In this document: piece by piece, positions 34,205 to 45,715 of the stretch | Position numbering within the stretch: the stretch's first letter is position 1 | Layout: every line of letters begins with the position of its first letter | Assembly (NCBI GenBank): GCA_025174535.1 | Contig: JALBUN010000001.1 | Coordinates: 62,001 to 126,000 of the forward strand | DNA from: Cantharellus purpuraceus | Taxonomy: Eukaryota; Basidiomycota; Agaricomycetes; Cantharellales; Hydnaceae | Reading direction: 5' to 3' | DNA: 64,000 nt | Made by a program: the position numbers and the translations under genes | Notes under the pieces: model-generated | Databases searched by the model: none | What the model was told of the DNA's origin: nothing | Seen by the model: the letters and a program-made list of their open reading frames with translations, nothing else

Positions 34205-36058
34205 TGTAAGTGCCCTAGGTATTTACTTAGCATAGTTATACATTAATGTATATACAGCTTAATGCTGTTCTCTTGATAGGTATATGCACACCTGTGGGTG
34301 CATATATAGTTATTATATAATCAGTGGACCCAAGTACACATGTGGGTCCACATATAGTAGATAGACTTTTAGACACACCCACACTGTATATCACATCACC
34401 CAACCAATAGTACTTGGTTGAGTTCTGTGTTAGTGTGAATCAAGTCTGAAAGACTCAACACCTTTTTGAACTTTCATAGGAAGAATCATTAGATTCTTCC
34501 TTATTATTGAAAGTTTTCTAGCCAGTGCTAAAAAACTGGCTGTTGTTGGTGTACAGATGTATACCAGCCCTCTCAGTCACTCACATAGGTGAGCAACTAG
34601 CAGAGTAACTTAGTTAGTCTACAGAAGTAGAAGAAAAAGAGTCATCATAATGATGACTCAAAATAGGATGAGTCATGCTGGCAGTGCCCAGGACATGATA
34701 AATGACAAATGGTGACATGCAGCCAGCATTAGAAGCTCCCATGAAGGGGAGCTAGATCCTAGGGAAGTCATAGAGACCTCCTACAAGGAAGACTCTAGGA
34801 GAGAGTCATCACAGTCATGTGACCATGTGTTATGCACTAGGTCCAATTGGGGGTCAGAGATTGGGTTGGAAGTCAGGTTGGAGGTTGGGTCAGAGTTGGA
34901 GAGGGGGTTGGGGTACGTCATGGGGGTCGGAACGGACTTGGCTTCAGCTTATGTGCTGCACCCTCACTAATACCAGTGTCTGAGATTTCAGAGACGGAGT
35001 ATGACTTAGAGAGTTAGGATCGGACTTAGGAACTAGGCGTGATTTGATATTCAAACTGGGGAATGAAGTCCCCAGTCGGGCAACTTAAATACATATTTGA
35101 AATCTAATAATAATTACTCTGGTGATGGGTCTCCGAGGCCGACTATGTCCGAGTCCGACGGGGATGGATGTCCGGGTTCCTATGGTGATGCTGATGCATC
35201 AATCGGAACTGGAGACGGATGGGTGAGATTCGGCGGTGACAATCGGACAGATAAGTGGAGACGTGACGGTTCCCAAATGGAGTATAGATTTCATATGCAT
35301 GGGGATCTGAGTGGATCGGACGGGGATCTGGGTGTTAATGAATATAGTCATAACACCATGCAGACAATCAGTAACTGAAATCAGGTAGGTGGTACTGATC
35401 TAACAACATTACTAGTAACATTGTATGCTATGAGTGTGCCCAGACAGGTCACATGCAACCTAGCTGTCCTAAGTTAAAGGGCAATGTAAGGTCTGCTGCA
35501 GTTCAAAAGGACATATCCTCACATATAGTGGAAGACAATGTAGGTGAATTCTCTCTGATAGAGGGAGAACATGAAGAAGCAATGGATGATCTAAAGGACT
35601 ATCCAGAGGAGAAAGCACCAGCTATAGATGTAGCTGATGAATAGAACAAAGAGGTTGCTCCATATAAATGGAATGACCAGAACAACACCCCTGAAGAGGA
35701 GGTGATGCCAATGTATCGCTCTAATGAGATATGGATTTGACCAAATGATTGAGTTCTACTAAAACACATATGTGGTGCATTTCTGTAATACAAAATAATT
35801 CCTAATAGAAAGGGAACTATGACAGCTACATGTAGCTGGTGTCAACATCAACAAATCAGCTGAATCTATGTATCATTATAGGAGCTGGCAGAAGTTAACA
35901 GTGTGACCTGATAGGTCATGCATCAATAATAAAACAATCTCTGGATACTGGGAGATTGGTGGGACTCTTACTCACTGTCTATTTGACAGTGGGAGTGAGG
36001 GGATAATGATATCCCCTGAATTTACATGTGCGACAGGCATGAAAACCTTTGCATTGGA
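34205..36058 (+). mobile_element. Ty3/gypsy-type element B, copy 1 (5' part, nested)
   Basis: The 5' LTR is 34205-34460, starting TGTAAGTGCC and ending CA. Internal sequence from 34461 is collinear with copy 2 (38443 on) until a solo family A LTR interrupts it at 34828-35355. After a deletion it resumes at 35361 with the gag zinc-knuckle remnant (CYECAQTGHMQPSC, about 35430-35475). About 35970-36040 encodes an aspartic-protease core LFDSGSEGIMISPEF. At 36058/36059 it is cut by a family A element. Reverse transcriptase and integrase are absent. Stops break every frame, so it is dead. Confidence 0.8.
34828..35355 (-). mobile_element. Solo LTR, family A, TSD CCATG
   Basis: This 528-bp LTR, with TG at one end and CA at the other, is flanked by the perfect 5-bp target duplication CCATG at 34823-34827 and 35356-35360. 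On the plus strand it reads TGTTATGCACTAGG to ATAGTCATAACA. The clean duplication shows loss of the internal region by LTR-LTR recombination. Confidence 0.92.
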
Positions 36059-38166
36059 TGTTATGACTATATTTATTAATGCCCAGATCTCTATCCAATC
36101 CACCCAGATCCCCATGCATATGAAATCTATACTCCATTTGAAAACCATCACATCTCCATTAGTCCATCCAATCATCATTGTTGACTCCATCTATCCATCT
36201 CCAGTTCCACTGATGCATCAGCATCACCATGGGAACCAGACATCCATCCCCATTGGACTCAGACATATTCACATAAGGCCATTGGCCTTGAAGATCCATC
36301 ACTGGAGTAATTATTATTAGATTTTGAATATGTATTTAAGTTGTACTACTGGGGACTTCATTCCCCAGTTTGAATATTGAATCACATCTAGCTCCTAAGT
36401 CTGATTTGAACTATCTAAGTCATACTCCATCTCTGAAATCTCAGACACAGGTATTAGTGAGGGCACAGCACATAGGCTGAAGCCAAGTCCATTCTGACCC
36501 CTACAACACACTCTGACACCAACTCCAACTTCAACCCAAGTTCTGACCCCTATGACGCACCTTGACACCAACTCCAACTTCAATCTAAGGTCCAACCTTC
36601 CATTGGACCTAGTGCATAACAGTGTATTCAAACTGTCACACTCACTTCTGCCCCAATGTCACACTCCACCATCAACTTCAAACACACATGAACAGTCAAA
36701 GTGCCTGCCCCCAGCATTGAGACTATCCCTAAAGTTGTCAAAGAGCCAACAGACCACATAGAGACTGTCAATGAAGAGGATAATACTCCACCTCCACCAA
36801 ACCTTGCAGTGGCCATCTCTCAACTCGCCAGCAGCATTCATATCCCACAGGCTTCTAAGTCCCAGACCAAGGTCCAGGAACCTGACCCCTTCAACAGCTC
36901 TGACCCATGCAAACTCCAATATTCCTGGTGCAATGCCAGTTTGAACTTCCATGACCACCCCAATGTTACGCACTAGGTCAGGTTGGGGGTTGGAGATTGG
37001 GTTGGAGGTCGGGTCGGAGTTGGAGCACGTTGTGGGGGTTGGAACGGACTTGGCTTCAGCTTATGTGCTGCGCCCTCACTAATACCGGTGTCCGAGATTT
37101 CAGAGGCAGAGTATGACTTAGAGAGTTAGGATCGGACTTAGGAACTAGGCGTGATTTGATATTTGAACTGGGGAATGAAGTCCCCAGTCGGGCAACTTAA
37201 ATACATATTTGAAATCTAATAATAATTACTCCGGTGATGGGTCTCCAAGGCCGATGGCCTTACATGAGTATGTCCAAGTCCGATGGGGACGGATGTCCGG
37301 GTTCCTATGGTGATGCTGATGCATCAATTGGAACCAGAGACGGATGGGTGGAATCGGTGGTGACAATCAGACAGGTAAATGGAGATGTGGCGGTTTCCAA
37401 ATGGAGTATAGATTTCATATGCGTGGGGATCTGAGTGGATCGGACGGGGATCTGGGCGTTAATGAATATAGTCATAACACCCAATGCATTTACATCCAAT
37501 TGGGCAAAGGTCACTTTTGCCATGTTCTATCTCAAGGGCACCATGCTGGACTACTTTGAGCCAGTGCTCATGGACAACTCCAATGACCCTATATGATCAG
37601 AGGACTACTCCAACTTTGTCTCCAAACTCCAGACCAATTTCAGTTCTTACAACCCCAAGGCCAATGCTGAGAATGAACTTGATCGACTTTAGATGAAGGA
37701 AAATCACAAAATCACCAAGTACATTGTGAGCTTCTAGTAGCTTGCCCTGAAGGTCCAATGGGGGAACACCACACTCTGATGCCAATTTTATGTTAGCCTC
37801 CCATCCTACATCAAGGATGAGATATCATGCATTGGAAACCAGACACCCTGGTCAACCTTCATAAACTCACCCAATTTATCAACACCGGTTACTGGGAACA
37901 TCATTCTGAAGTCTCCTGCAAATCATCAGACAAGACCCCCATGTCCAACAAGAGGTCTGATAAAAAGTCCACCAGCAACTCTGGTCAGAAGTCAAACACT
38001 AGCAATGCCACTGCATTTGGTTCTGGCCAGAATAACTCTGGAGTTTGCAAGGGTGCTTCAGATCTCTCCACCAAACTGGGCAAGGACAGCAAACTTACCC
38101 AACAGGAACACCAGCACCACATGGACAACAATCTCTGTCTGTTCTGTGGAAGGACTGGTCACCAAG
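36059..38166 (+). mobile_element. Family A chromovirus, decayed 5' LTR and gag
   Basis: The 5' LTR is 36059-36621, on the sense strand TGTTATGACTAT to CCTAGTGCATAACA. Gag follows from 36622 with blocks paralogous to the copy at 43-50 kb (FHDHPN, LDYFEPVLMDNS, a C-terminal CLFCGRTGHQV zinc knuckle truncated at 38166). Several gag tryptophan and glutamine codons have become stops, and CpG is strongly depleted relative to the other copy, pointing to an old, methylated insertion. It is interrupted by a solo LTR (36964-37479) and cut off by element B copy 2. Confidence 0.85.
36964..37479 (-). mobile_element. Solo LTR, family A, TSD CCCAA
   Basis: This 516-bp LTR lies inside the decayed family A gag. 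The target duplication CCCAA is exact at 36959-36963 and 37480-37484, and the gag frame would read through if it were removed. It retains more CpG than its host, so it is younger. Confidence 0.92.
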
Positions 38167-41157
38167 TGTAAGTACCCAAGGTACTTACTTACTATAGTAT
38201 GTAGTTATATAGTCATAATCAATGTATGCAGCATTCCATTAAGGAATGCTATCTTCTTGGTAGATATATGTGCCCATAGGGTGCATATGTATAGTTATTA
38301 TGTAAGCCAGTGGACCCAAGTACACATGTGGGTCCACATGTAGTAAAAAGAACTTAGTTAACTACCACACTGTACAACATTGCCCAACCAATATACTTGG
38401 TTGAGTTCTGTGCAACAGTGTGAACTAAGACACACATTTACACTTTTTTGAACTTTCAAAGGAAGAATCAATTGATTCTTCCTCATTATTGAAGTTTTCT
38501 AGTCAATACTAGAAAACCAGCTGTTGCTGGTGTACAGATGTATACCAACCCCCCCAGTCACTCATATAAGTGAGCAACTAGTAGACTAACTTAGTTAGCC
38601 TACAAAGATAGAAGAAAGAAAGGAGTCATCATAATGATGACTTGCAGTAGAGTGAGTCGTGCTAGCAGTGCCCAGGACATCATAAATGATGAATGGCAGT
38701 GTGTAGCCAGCAGCAGAAGCTCCCAGGAAGGGGAGCTAGACCCTAGAGAAGTCACAGGGACTTCTTGTAAGGAAGACTCTAGAAGAGAGTCACTGCGATT
38801 GTGAGACCGCACAGATGATTGCACAATAGATTGTCTGTCAAACAAGAACCCTTCATCAAGTGGTTCTTTGATTAGAGAAGAAAGGAGGAGACAGTCATCC
38901 ACTGTCTCCAACATTCCTAAAGGAAAGGAATATGCTCAATATACAAGCACAAGTAGAAGTAGCAATACTTCTACTAGGGAATCATGCAGCATGGAGCAGC
39001 ATGAAGCCCACAGGTCAATCGCAAGATTGACCAAACAACTCATATGTAATCAACATGAGATGAAGAGCATTAGCAAAGCTAGTGCTCAGGCAGCTAAGAT
39101 GGCTGCTGAAGCAGGGCATGATGCCACTACTATGGGGCAGCAAATTGCAGAGCTAGGAATGATGTTAAAATCGATTCAAGAGAACTCTGAGTGATGCAAG
39201 TTGCATCACCAAAGACCAGATTCTTGACAAGAATCTGAATCCAGAGAGTCTGGATTTCCCTGGGGTGAGAGGATCCAACCGAATGATCGGTTAGACAGAG
39301 GAAATGAAATTCCCCCAATGGAGGGAATTAGAGACCCAGTAATCCCTGTGAGGCAAGGATTACTGATCCAGATTGAAGAGGAAACTCCTCAATCTATGGC
39401 AAAGGAGCTTGATCAAGAGATCAAGCTATGGAAACAACAAGAAGTTGAGGCTTCTCGTAAACATAGATTATCCCTCGAACGGAAGGCTAAACATGCAGAG
39501 CAGGAGCTTGGCCAGCTGTTTAGAGAGCAGCAGCCCCAGCAAGAGCTCAATGTGGCTGTTGATTTAAACCGACAGTTGTGATATGCACTGAACAGTTATC
39601 AGCATGTATGAGCAATGGGCCTTTCAGGAGACACCTGCCATGAGCAATGAGATACCCAATGGGTACCTAAAGAAGATGTTTCCCATAACAGGGAACAATT
39701 AGTGCCATTGACTCTAGAAGGTCAAGGCATACCAGATCAATTAGACACAATTAATCCTATCAATGGCATTACTTGCATGATGCAAGTAGCCATAGTTGAT
39801 AATAGAGATACATACCCAGAGAAGTCTGTACTTGCTAAGGTGGGCATTAAGGTATTGCCTCCTGAGCAATATGCAGGAGGTGCAGATCTCAAAGAGTTTG
39901 AGATCTTTGTAGCAGGTATGCTATGATGGCTGAAGATAAATATTCTCCTAGGGCCATCAAGTACAAAGTTTCAGCTATTGTACTTAGGCACTTGCCTTAA
40001 AGGTGAGGTCCAGGAATGGTTCTATAGGAATGTAGAACACCATGATAGGGCAGTCCAAGACTGGACCCTGGAAACTGCAATCCAAGGATTGCAGTGTAGA
40101 TTCCTACACACCCTGACGCATCATCATGTGTCAAATAAATTTGACTCTGTAATACAGGGTCAAAGGACCATTCATGAATTAATGAATGACCTAGATAAGT
40201 ATGTGGGCCGCATGATAATGCTGCCAGACACATACACATGCAGGAAGAGGTTTGTAACTGCAATGCACAAACCTCTGAGACAAGAAGTCCTCAAGAAGGG
40301 CTTCAATGCCAAGTTTAGCAGTATCAAGCAGTTGTACAAAACTGCTTGAATGATAGAGGAAGCGACGTGATACCACCATGGTATGCAATGCCCAGAGAAT
40401 GCGACTAACACGTCCTCCTCAACCCATAGACCAGTAGTCAATAGAAATACTGGTATGGTGAATACAGGGAGTCGACCCATGCTCCATGGACATGTGTATA
40501 CAGCTCCCAACACACACTCATGACAAGCGAGTGTGTCAAGGTTGGAACCCCATAATGGAAGCTCCAGGCAATTCCAACAATTACCTCTTTAAGGGTAATT
40601 ATCAATCGAAGCCATCAGCACATGTGAGTGGTGAACAACATTATCAGTAACATTGTGTGCTACAAATGCGGCCAGACAGGTCACATGCGACCCAGCTGCC
40701 CCAAACTAAAGGGCAATGTAAGGTTGGCTGCAGTCCAAAAGGATGTGTCCTCACACATGGTGGGGGACAATGTAGACAGACTCTCCCCGATAGAGGGAGA
40801 ACATGAAGAAGCAATGGATGATTCCAAGGACCATCTAGACAAAAAAATGCCAGCTATAGAAGTAGCTGACGAATGGGATGAGGAGGTTGCCCCATACGAA
40901 TGGGATGACCTAGATGATGCCCCAAAAAGGAGGCTATGCCAATGTATCGCTCTAATGCAATACGAATTCGACTCAATGATTGAATTCTACTGAAACACAC
41001 CTATGCAGTGCATTTCTGTAGTGCAACAAGATTCCCAACAAGCAGGGAATCACGACAGCTGCATATAGCTGCTGTCAGCATTGACAGATCAGCCAAACCT
41101 ATGTATAATCATAGGAGCTGACAGAAGTCAACAGTGCAACCAGATAGACCATGCATA
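38167..41157 (+). mobile_element. Ty3/gypsy-type element B, copy 2: LTR and gag
   Basis: The 5' LTR is 38167-38442 (TGTAAGTACC to CA), inserted exactly inside the zinc-knuckle codons of the older family A gag. Gag fragments follow: a basic/Ser-rich N-terminal part near 38868-39194, a helical part (HEMKSISKASAQAAKMAAE), the capsid-like region at 39702-40349 (EVQEWFYRNVE, LMNDLDKYVG) and the zinc knuckle CYKCGQTGHMRPSC at 40660-40701, with an acidic tail to 40993. Stops and frameshifts interrupt it. Pol is missing after 41157, where an inverted-repeat element sits. The matching 3' end is at 51370-51860. Confidence 0.82.
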
Positions 41158-41722
41158 GACGCTTGTTCAGAAATACAACAAATACGTATGTACAACCTAT
41201 TTTCCTCAAATTTTATACAATACACTTCAATTCAAACTTATTTTCATATTTCAACATGATTCTCAAATTTTACACAATATACTAGATTAAAACATATTTT
41301 GATATTTTGGCATAATTCTCAAAAATAATTGTTTTTTCCCCATTTAGTGGTGGCAACTCCCTTGAGGGAACATCCAAATATCATTGATTCTTTCTTATAC
41401 AATACTTGTAACATAATTTGAACTATCTTTAATCCCCACCTGGTATTTGTATATCTAAATACCCTATATAATACCAATTATATTCATATATACATTCCTA
41501 TTATATCCATGTAAATAATTATGTTCATCTCAACCAAATATCTTATCTTTTAAAGTTTATTAAAATATAGAATATATGTTTATATTTATGAAAATTTCAC
41601 ACATCCAAAATCTTTTAAGATATCCAAATTGTAACTCCCTGGCTTTATGTATCATTGAAATCCTGATGTATATCTCATATACATCAGAATATTGTATACT
41701 GACATGATTCCGAACAAGCGTC
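41158..41722. mobile_element. AT-rich TIR element (MITE-like), copy 1
   Basis: This 565-bp, very AT-rich element has perfect 11-bp terminal inverted repeats GACGCTTGTTC / GAACAAGCGTC. The right flank is TAA; the left is ATA, so the target duplication is imperfect here. It encodes no protein. It is about 97-98% identical to copy 2 by eye. TAA-type duplications suggest a Tourist/PIF-Harbinger-like element. Confidence 0.85.
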
Positions 41723-42582
41723 TAAAGGCACACCCGAGTGCTGATACGGAGAAGCATGAGGCAGATCGGAGGGTCATATGGTGCAAGGTGGAGAGTTGCA
41801 TGTTGGCAACCCATAAGAAGGAGCTGTGTGTCGCTAGGTCGGCGATCCAGCTTCGCAAGTGCAAGATGGAGAAGGCAGCAGCTGAACAGCAGGACAAGGA
41901 GGAGGAGAGGGAACACTTGGAGGCCGCATCGAGAAGGAGCAGACCACCCAAGGCTCTGGCTCCAACGGAGCCATTTGGCAGGCCTGGTGTAATTTGCAAC
42001 TTGTGTCGGGATGCGGGCGTGGAGTGTGTGTGGCCTACCAGCCCAACTCACCGCCTTTGGTCCTGTGATTGTTGTTGGGGTTGGAAAGGAGGGTGTAGGG
42101 TCGATGGAAAGTTCGATCCCCAGAGTTGGAGTGTCAAGCCCTGACTAGTGGTACAAGGAGGGGCGGAGAAAGAATCGGAAGGTCGTCTGACCAAAAAGCG
42201 GCAGACGGAGATGGGTGCTGTGGCAGCTGGGGGTAGCGGTGTCGGATCGGAAGGAGCAACGACCAGTGCAGGTATGGGGTGCATCTCTGTGCCCAATAGT
42301 ACCGTGGGCCAGCTTATCCGGCTGGTTAACCTGCAGTTGGAGCACCTCCGGCGGATGGAGGGGTTGCTAGTGGACTTGGTGAAGACGATGAAACGGAAGG
42401 AGGTTCTGGAGGGTTGGCGGACAGCTGAGTTACGTCGGCTGCAGAAGTTCATGGCCCCTTTGGACAAGGATTCGGACATGGGGGATGAGAAAGATTGGGT
42501 GTCAGATGTAGAGAGTGATGATGAGTCGGAGACAGAGCCTGAGGTAGATAAGGGGAAGGGGAAAAGGAAACGCAATGTATAA
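41704..42582 (+). pseudogene. Cysteine-containing ORF between two TIR elements, one in-frame stop
   Basis: A GC-rich frame starts at an ATG inside the right end of TIR copy 1 (41704) and runs in one frame to TAA at 42580-42582, interrupted once by TGA at 42142-42144. The first half has a basic/acidic helical region (KKELCVARSAIQLRK, EQQDKEEEREHLE) and a cysteine cluster CNLCRDAGVECVWP ... CDCC ... C, reminiscent of zinc-binding basidiomycete proteins of unknown function. The second half has a leucine-rich helix (LIRLVNLQLEHLRRMEGLL) and a strongly acidic Ser/Glu/Asp tail ending in a basic KGKGKRKR patch. Composition contrasts sharply with the AT-rich flanks. The terminal TAA is also the target duplication of TIR copy 2. 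Function unknown; a captured host gene or a transposon passenger is possible. Confidence 0.6.
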
Positions 42583-43148
42583 GACACTTATTCAGAAATA
42601 CAACAAATACGTATGTACAACCTATTTTCCTCAAATTTTATACAATACACTTCAATTCAAACTTATTTTCATATTTCAACATGATTCTCAAATTTTACAC
42701 AATATACTAGATTAAAACATATTTTGATATTTTGGCATAATTCTCAAAAATAATTCTTTTTTTCCTGATTTAGTGGTGGCAACTCTCTTGAAGGAACATC
42801 CAAATATCATTGATTCTTTCTTATACAATACTTATAACATAATTTGAACTATCTTTAATCCCCACCTGGTATTTGTATATCTAAATACCCTATATAATAC
42901 CAATTATATTCATATATACATTCCTATTATATCCATGTAAATAATTATGTTCATCTCAACCAAATATCTTATCTTTTAAAGTTTATTAAAATATAGAATA
43001 TATGTTTATATTTATGAAAATTTCACACATCCGAAATCTTTTAAGATATCCAAATTGTAACTCCCTGGCTTTATGTATCATTGAAATTCTGATGTATATC
43101 TCATATACATTAGAATATTGTATACTGACATGATTCCGAACAAGCGTC
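42583..43148. mobile_element. AT-rich TIR element (MITE-like), copy 2, TSD TAA
   Basis: This 566-bp element is in the same orientation as copy 1, with termini GACACTTATTC (mutated left end) and GAACAAGCGTC. Exact TAA duplications lie at 42580-42582 and 43149-43151. Confidence 0.9.
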
Positions 43149-43187
43149 TAACATAAAAAAAATGAAAATGAAAATGATTATAATCTT

Positions 43188-43724
43188 TCAGAGCAGAGAA
43201 AAATGAGGCAGAGTGATATTCCTTTGGAGTTTTTTGGGCAGACTTGTAATTTCCCTTGTGACTTGTAAATAAATGATGATGCAAAATAATAGAATTAGCA
43301 TTAGTAATGGAACTTGAGGATTCATAAGAGGGCCAGGTTTGTCTGGATAAGCGGAGTGAAAGTCGGAGACGGATTCAGATGCATGATTGAGTTCAGATGT
43401 GGAGATCCATGAGGACTCTTTGTCAGTGCCTTCATATCCCATCCATTTGACTAGGTACTGGAGCTTGCACTTGTATCGACGGTTGATCTTTGAGTTTAGG
43501 ATCTCAGATATCTCATATTCATTGTCTCCTTCGATGATGATCGGGGGAGGTGGAGGTTGTGTGTGACTGGAGATCTTGTTTGTAGTAGCAGGTTCGAGCA
43601 TTGATATATGGAAGACCGGATGAACTGCTCGGAAGTGGTCAGGGAGGCGGAGGGTGAAGGACCTGCTGCCTGCGCGAGCAATGACCTCATAAGGACCTAA
43701 GTATTTCTCAGAGAGTTTCTTCAA
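43188..43724 (-). pseudogene. Integrase C-terminus plus chromodomain
   Basis: This open segment encodes the integrase GPY/F-type module (EKYLGPYEVIARAG, FRAVHPVFHISMLEP) and a chromodomain (YEISEILNSKINRR, LQYLVKWMGYEG, SSWISTSELNHA). The chromodomain aromatic cage is largely kept (Y, W, and the SSW segment). In chromoviruses this domain guides integration to H3K9-methylated chromatin. The reading frame itself is uninterrupted here, unlike the rest of pol. Confidence 0.85.
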
Positions 43725-44318
43725 TGGATGGGTGGTCCAGAAGTATTCAGCCTTAACAAATACTTTGTCTCCAATCTGCAGGTCCGGAGCCAGAATGCGG
43801 CGTCGGTCTGTGGAGACTTGGTATTGTTTCTGGGCATTGGAGATGGTTTCTCAGAGATGTTGGTGTAGTTGATCGAGGTCGGTTACAAAATGGTGGGCTT
43901 TGGTGGAGGCGAGTTCCTTCTCAGGGTGGACGGAGATGTTCAGATGATAGCCTTTATTAGCAAAGAACGGAGAGACGCTGGTAGTCGTGTTCGGAGCGTT
44001 GTTGTAGGCAAACTCTGCAATCGGAAGTAGGTCAGCCCAGTTGTCTTGTTTGTTATGACTATATTCATTAACGTCCAGATCCCCATCCGATCCACTCAGA
44101 TCCCCACACGTATGAAATCTATACTCCATTTGGAAACTGCCACATCTCCATCTACCTGTCCGATTGTCACCACCAATTCCGCCCATCCATCTCCGGTTCC
44201 GATTGATGCATCAGCATCACCATAGGAACCCGGACATCCATCCCCATCAGACTCAGACATACTCATGTAAGGCCGTCAGCCTCGGAGACACCGGTATTAG
44301 TGAGGGTGCAGCACATAA

Positions 44319-45715
44319 TGTATGGGAACTGGTTTTCCCTTAAAAAAGATCTTGTTTAAAGTCCCGAAACTGTACAATTTCGCTTGATGGCCTTAAAATA
44401 TCAGCATATATGTGCTGCTTTCTCTTGATTCAGGGCCATTCAAATATTCTCTATTTCATATTTTTTTGGGAATTTTCCATGCAGAAATGAGTCTACAAAC
44501 TTATTGTTCTGCTGGGCGAAGTTTTGGGACCCACATGGACCCACAAACCTTCGCAGATGTCAGCAGCCCAAAAGTCAGCCGGAGTCACCCAGACTACTGA
44601 CTCATTTTCGATCACATGACTCATTTTAATCTCTGACTCAATCTGGTCACCACTGCCAGTAAATGCTCAATATCTTCGCAACCACTGCACCTCCTGACTC
44701 CATTTTCAGTGGAGAGTTCAATAGAAGCTGTGCCTACCCATAGCTGTGCTAATCAGCCCAGGAAACGAAGTATTGACCGAGTTATTTGAGTAATGGTGAC
44801 TCATGCAATAACTCCTGCCATGACTCATGCTATGACTCCTGCTCTGAGTCACACTATGACTCCATCCATGACTCATGCCATGAGTCAGAGCAAATCCAAG
44901 CAGCTCATTGGCTAGGAAACTTCCACCCCCTTCTCACATATTCCACTAGCTTCCAGTAGTTTCCATCTATTAATAGGTAGAAGTTTCCAGTAGTATTAGT
45001 CAGCTCCTGTAAATACAATATAAAAGGAGCCCATTCTGCCTCTGAATAAATAACCATTTCTACCCCATCATTTGCACATCAGTGTGACTAGAGTGACATA
45101 CAGTGTCATCCTCTATATCTCAGTAACTGTTGATTGTCCAGTTCAAGGGTCGCTTACAGTCATGTAACTGTATTCGATTGCACTCGAAGTAGTGATTGTC
45201 CTGCTTTGGGCGTGAGTGTAGTATCGCGTGACTACGAATCTACAGGGTGAGATTGTCTGTCGATAGTCCTGCCATTAGTGCTCTTGTTTAAGTTACTAGT
45301 GTGTACTGCCTTTGCAGAGCATTAGAATCTTGAACTCGTGTGAAGCAGTTGCTAGACTACTTCACACATTGCTGTTACCCGCTTCAGAGTGTCACTGGTT
45401 GGACGGTTGGATTCATCCACCTACTTCCTCTAGCCTCTAAGTGCATTCCCCTCTTTTTGGAATATCTGGACCCCTAAGCGTCCGTGAACTCTAGACTCTG
45501 GAAGTCTTATTCATTCCCTACTGCTAAGAAATGTATTACCTTCCTGCGTATCGTCTGCATTGACCATTACAACGGATTGTAACCAAAGTACAAATGTTAA
45601 ATCGTTTCTGGAGTTGTGCTGCAGTAGGATTTGATATTCTTCTCAGCTGTTCATTCACAGAATTGTGGTGATTTAGAGTTTGCCCTAACACCATAATTTT
45701 GTGGGTTCCAAAACA
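44319..45715 (+). mobile_element. Solo LTR, family C (1.4 kb), TSD CATAA
   Basis: A 1397-bp sequence starting TGTATGGGAAC and ending GGTTCCAAAACA sits inside the family A solo LTR. The target duplication CATAA is exact at 44314-44318 and 45716-45720. It has LTR architecture: a U3-like region with eight TGACTCA/TGAGTCA sites, a TATAAAAGG box at 45019-45027 and an AATAAA signal at 45045-45050. It has no coding capacity. The superfamily is not assignable from an LTR alone, and orientation is inferred from the TATA box. Confidence 0.85.
44598..44887 (+). promoter_or_regulatory. Array of eight bZIP (TGACTCA) sites in LTR C
   Basis: Perfect TGACTCA or its complement TGAGTCA occurs at 44598, 44617, 44634, 44797, 44821, 44845, 44869 and 44881. 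Additional near-sites (TGACTCC) lie between them. TGACTCA is the Gcn4/AP-1-class bZIP target. The array is 130-420 bp upstream of the LTR's TATA box, where a U3 enhancer is expected. Confidence 0.85.

Noticed and set aside
41158..43148. Copies 1 and 2 of the AT-rich repeat as the LTRs of one retrotransposon
   Set aside because: The ends are inverted repeats starting GACGC rather than TG/CA, and isolated copies have 3-bp TAA duplications, not 4-6 bp. A MITE-like element fits better.
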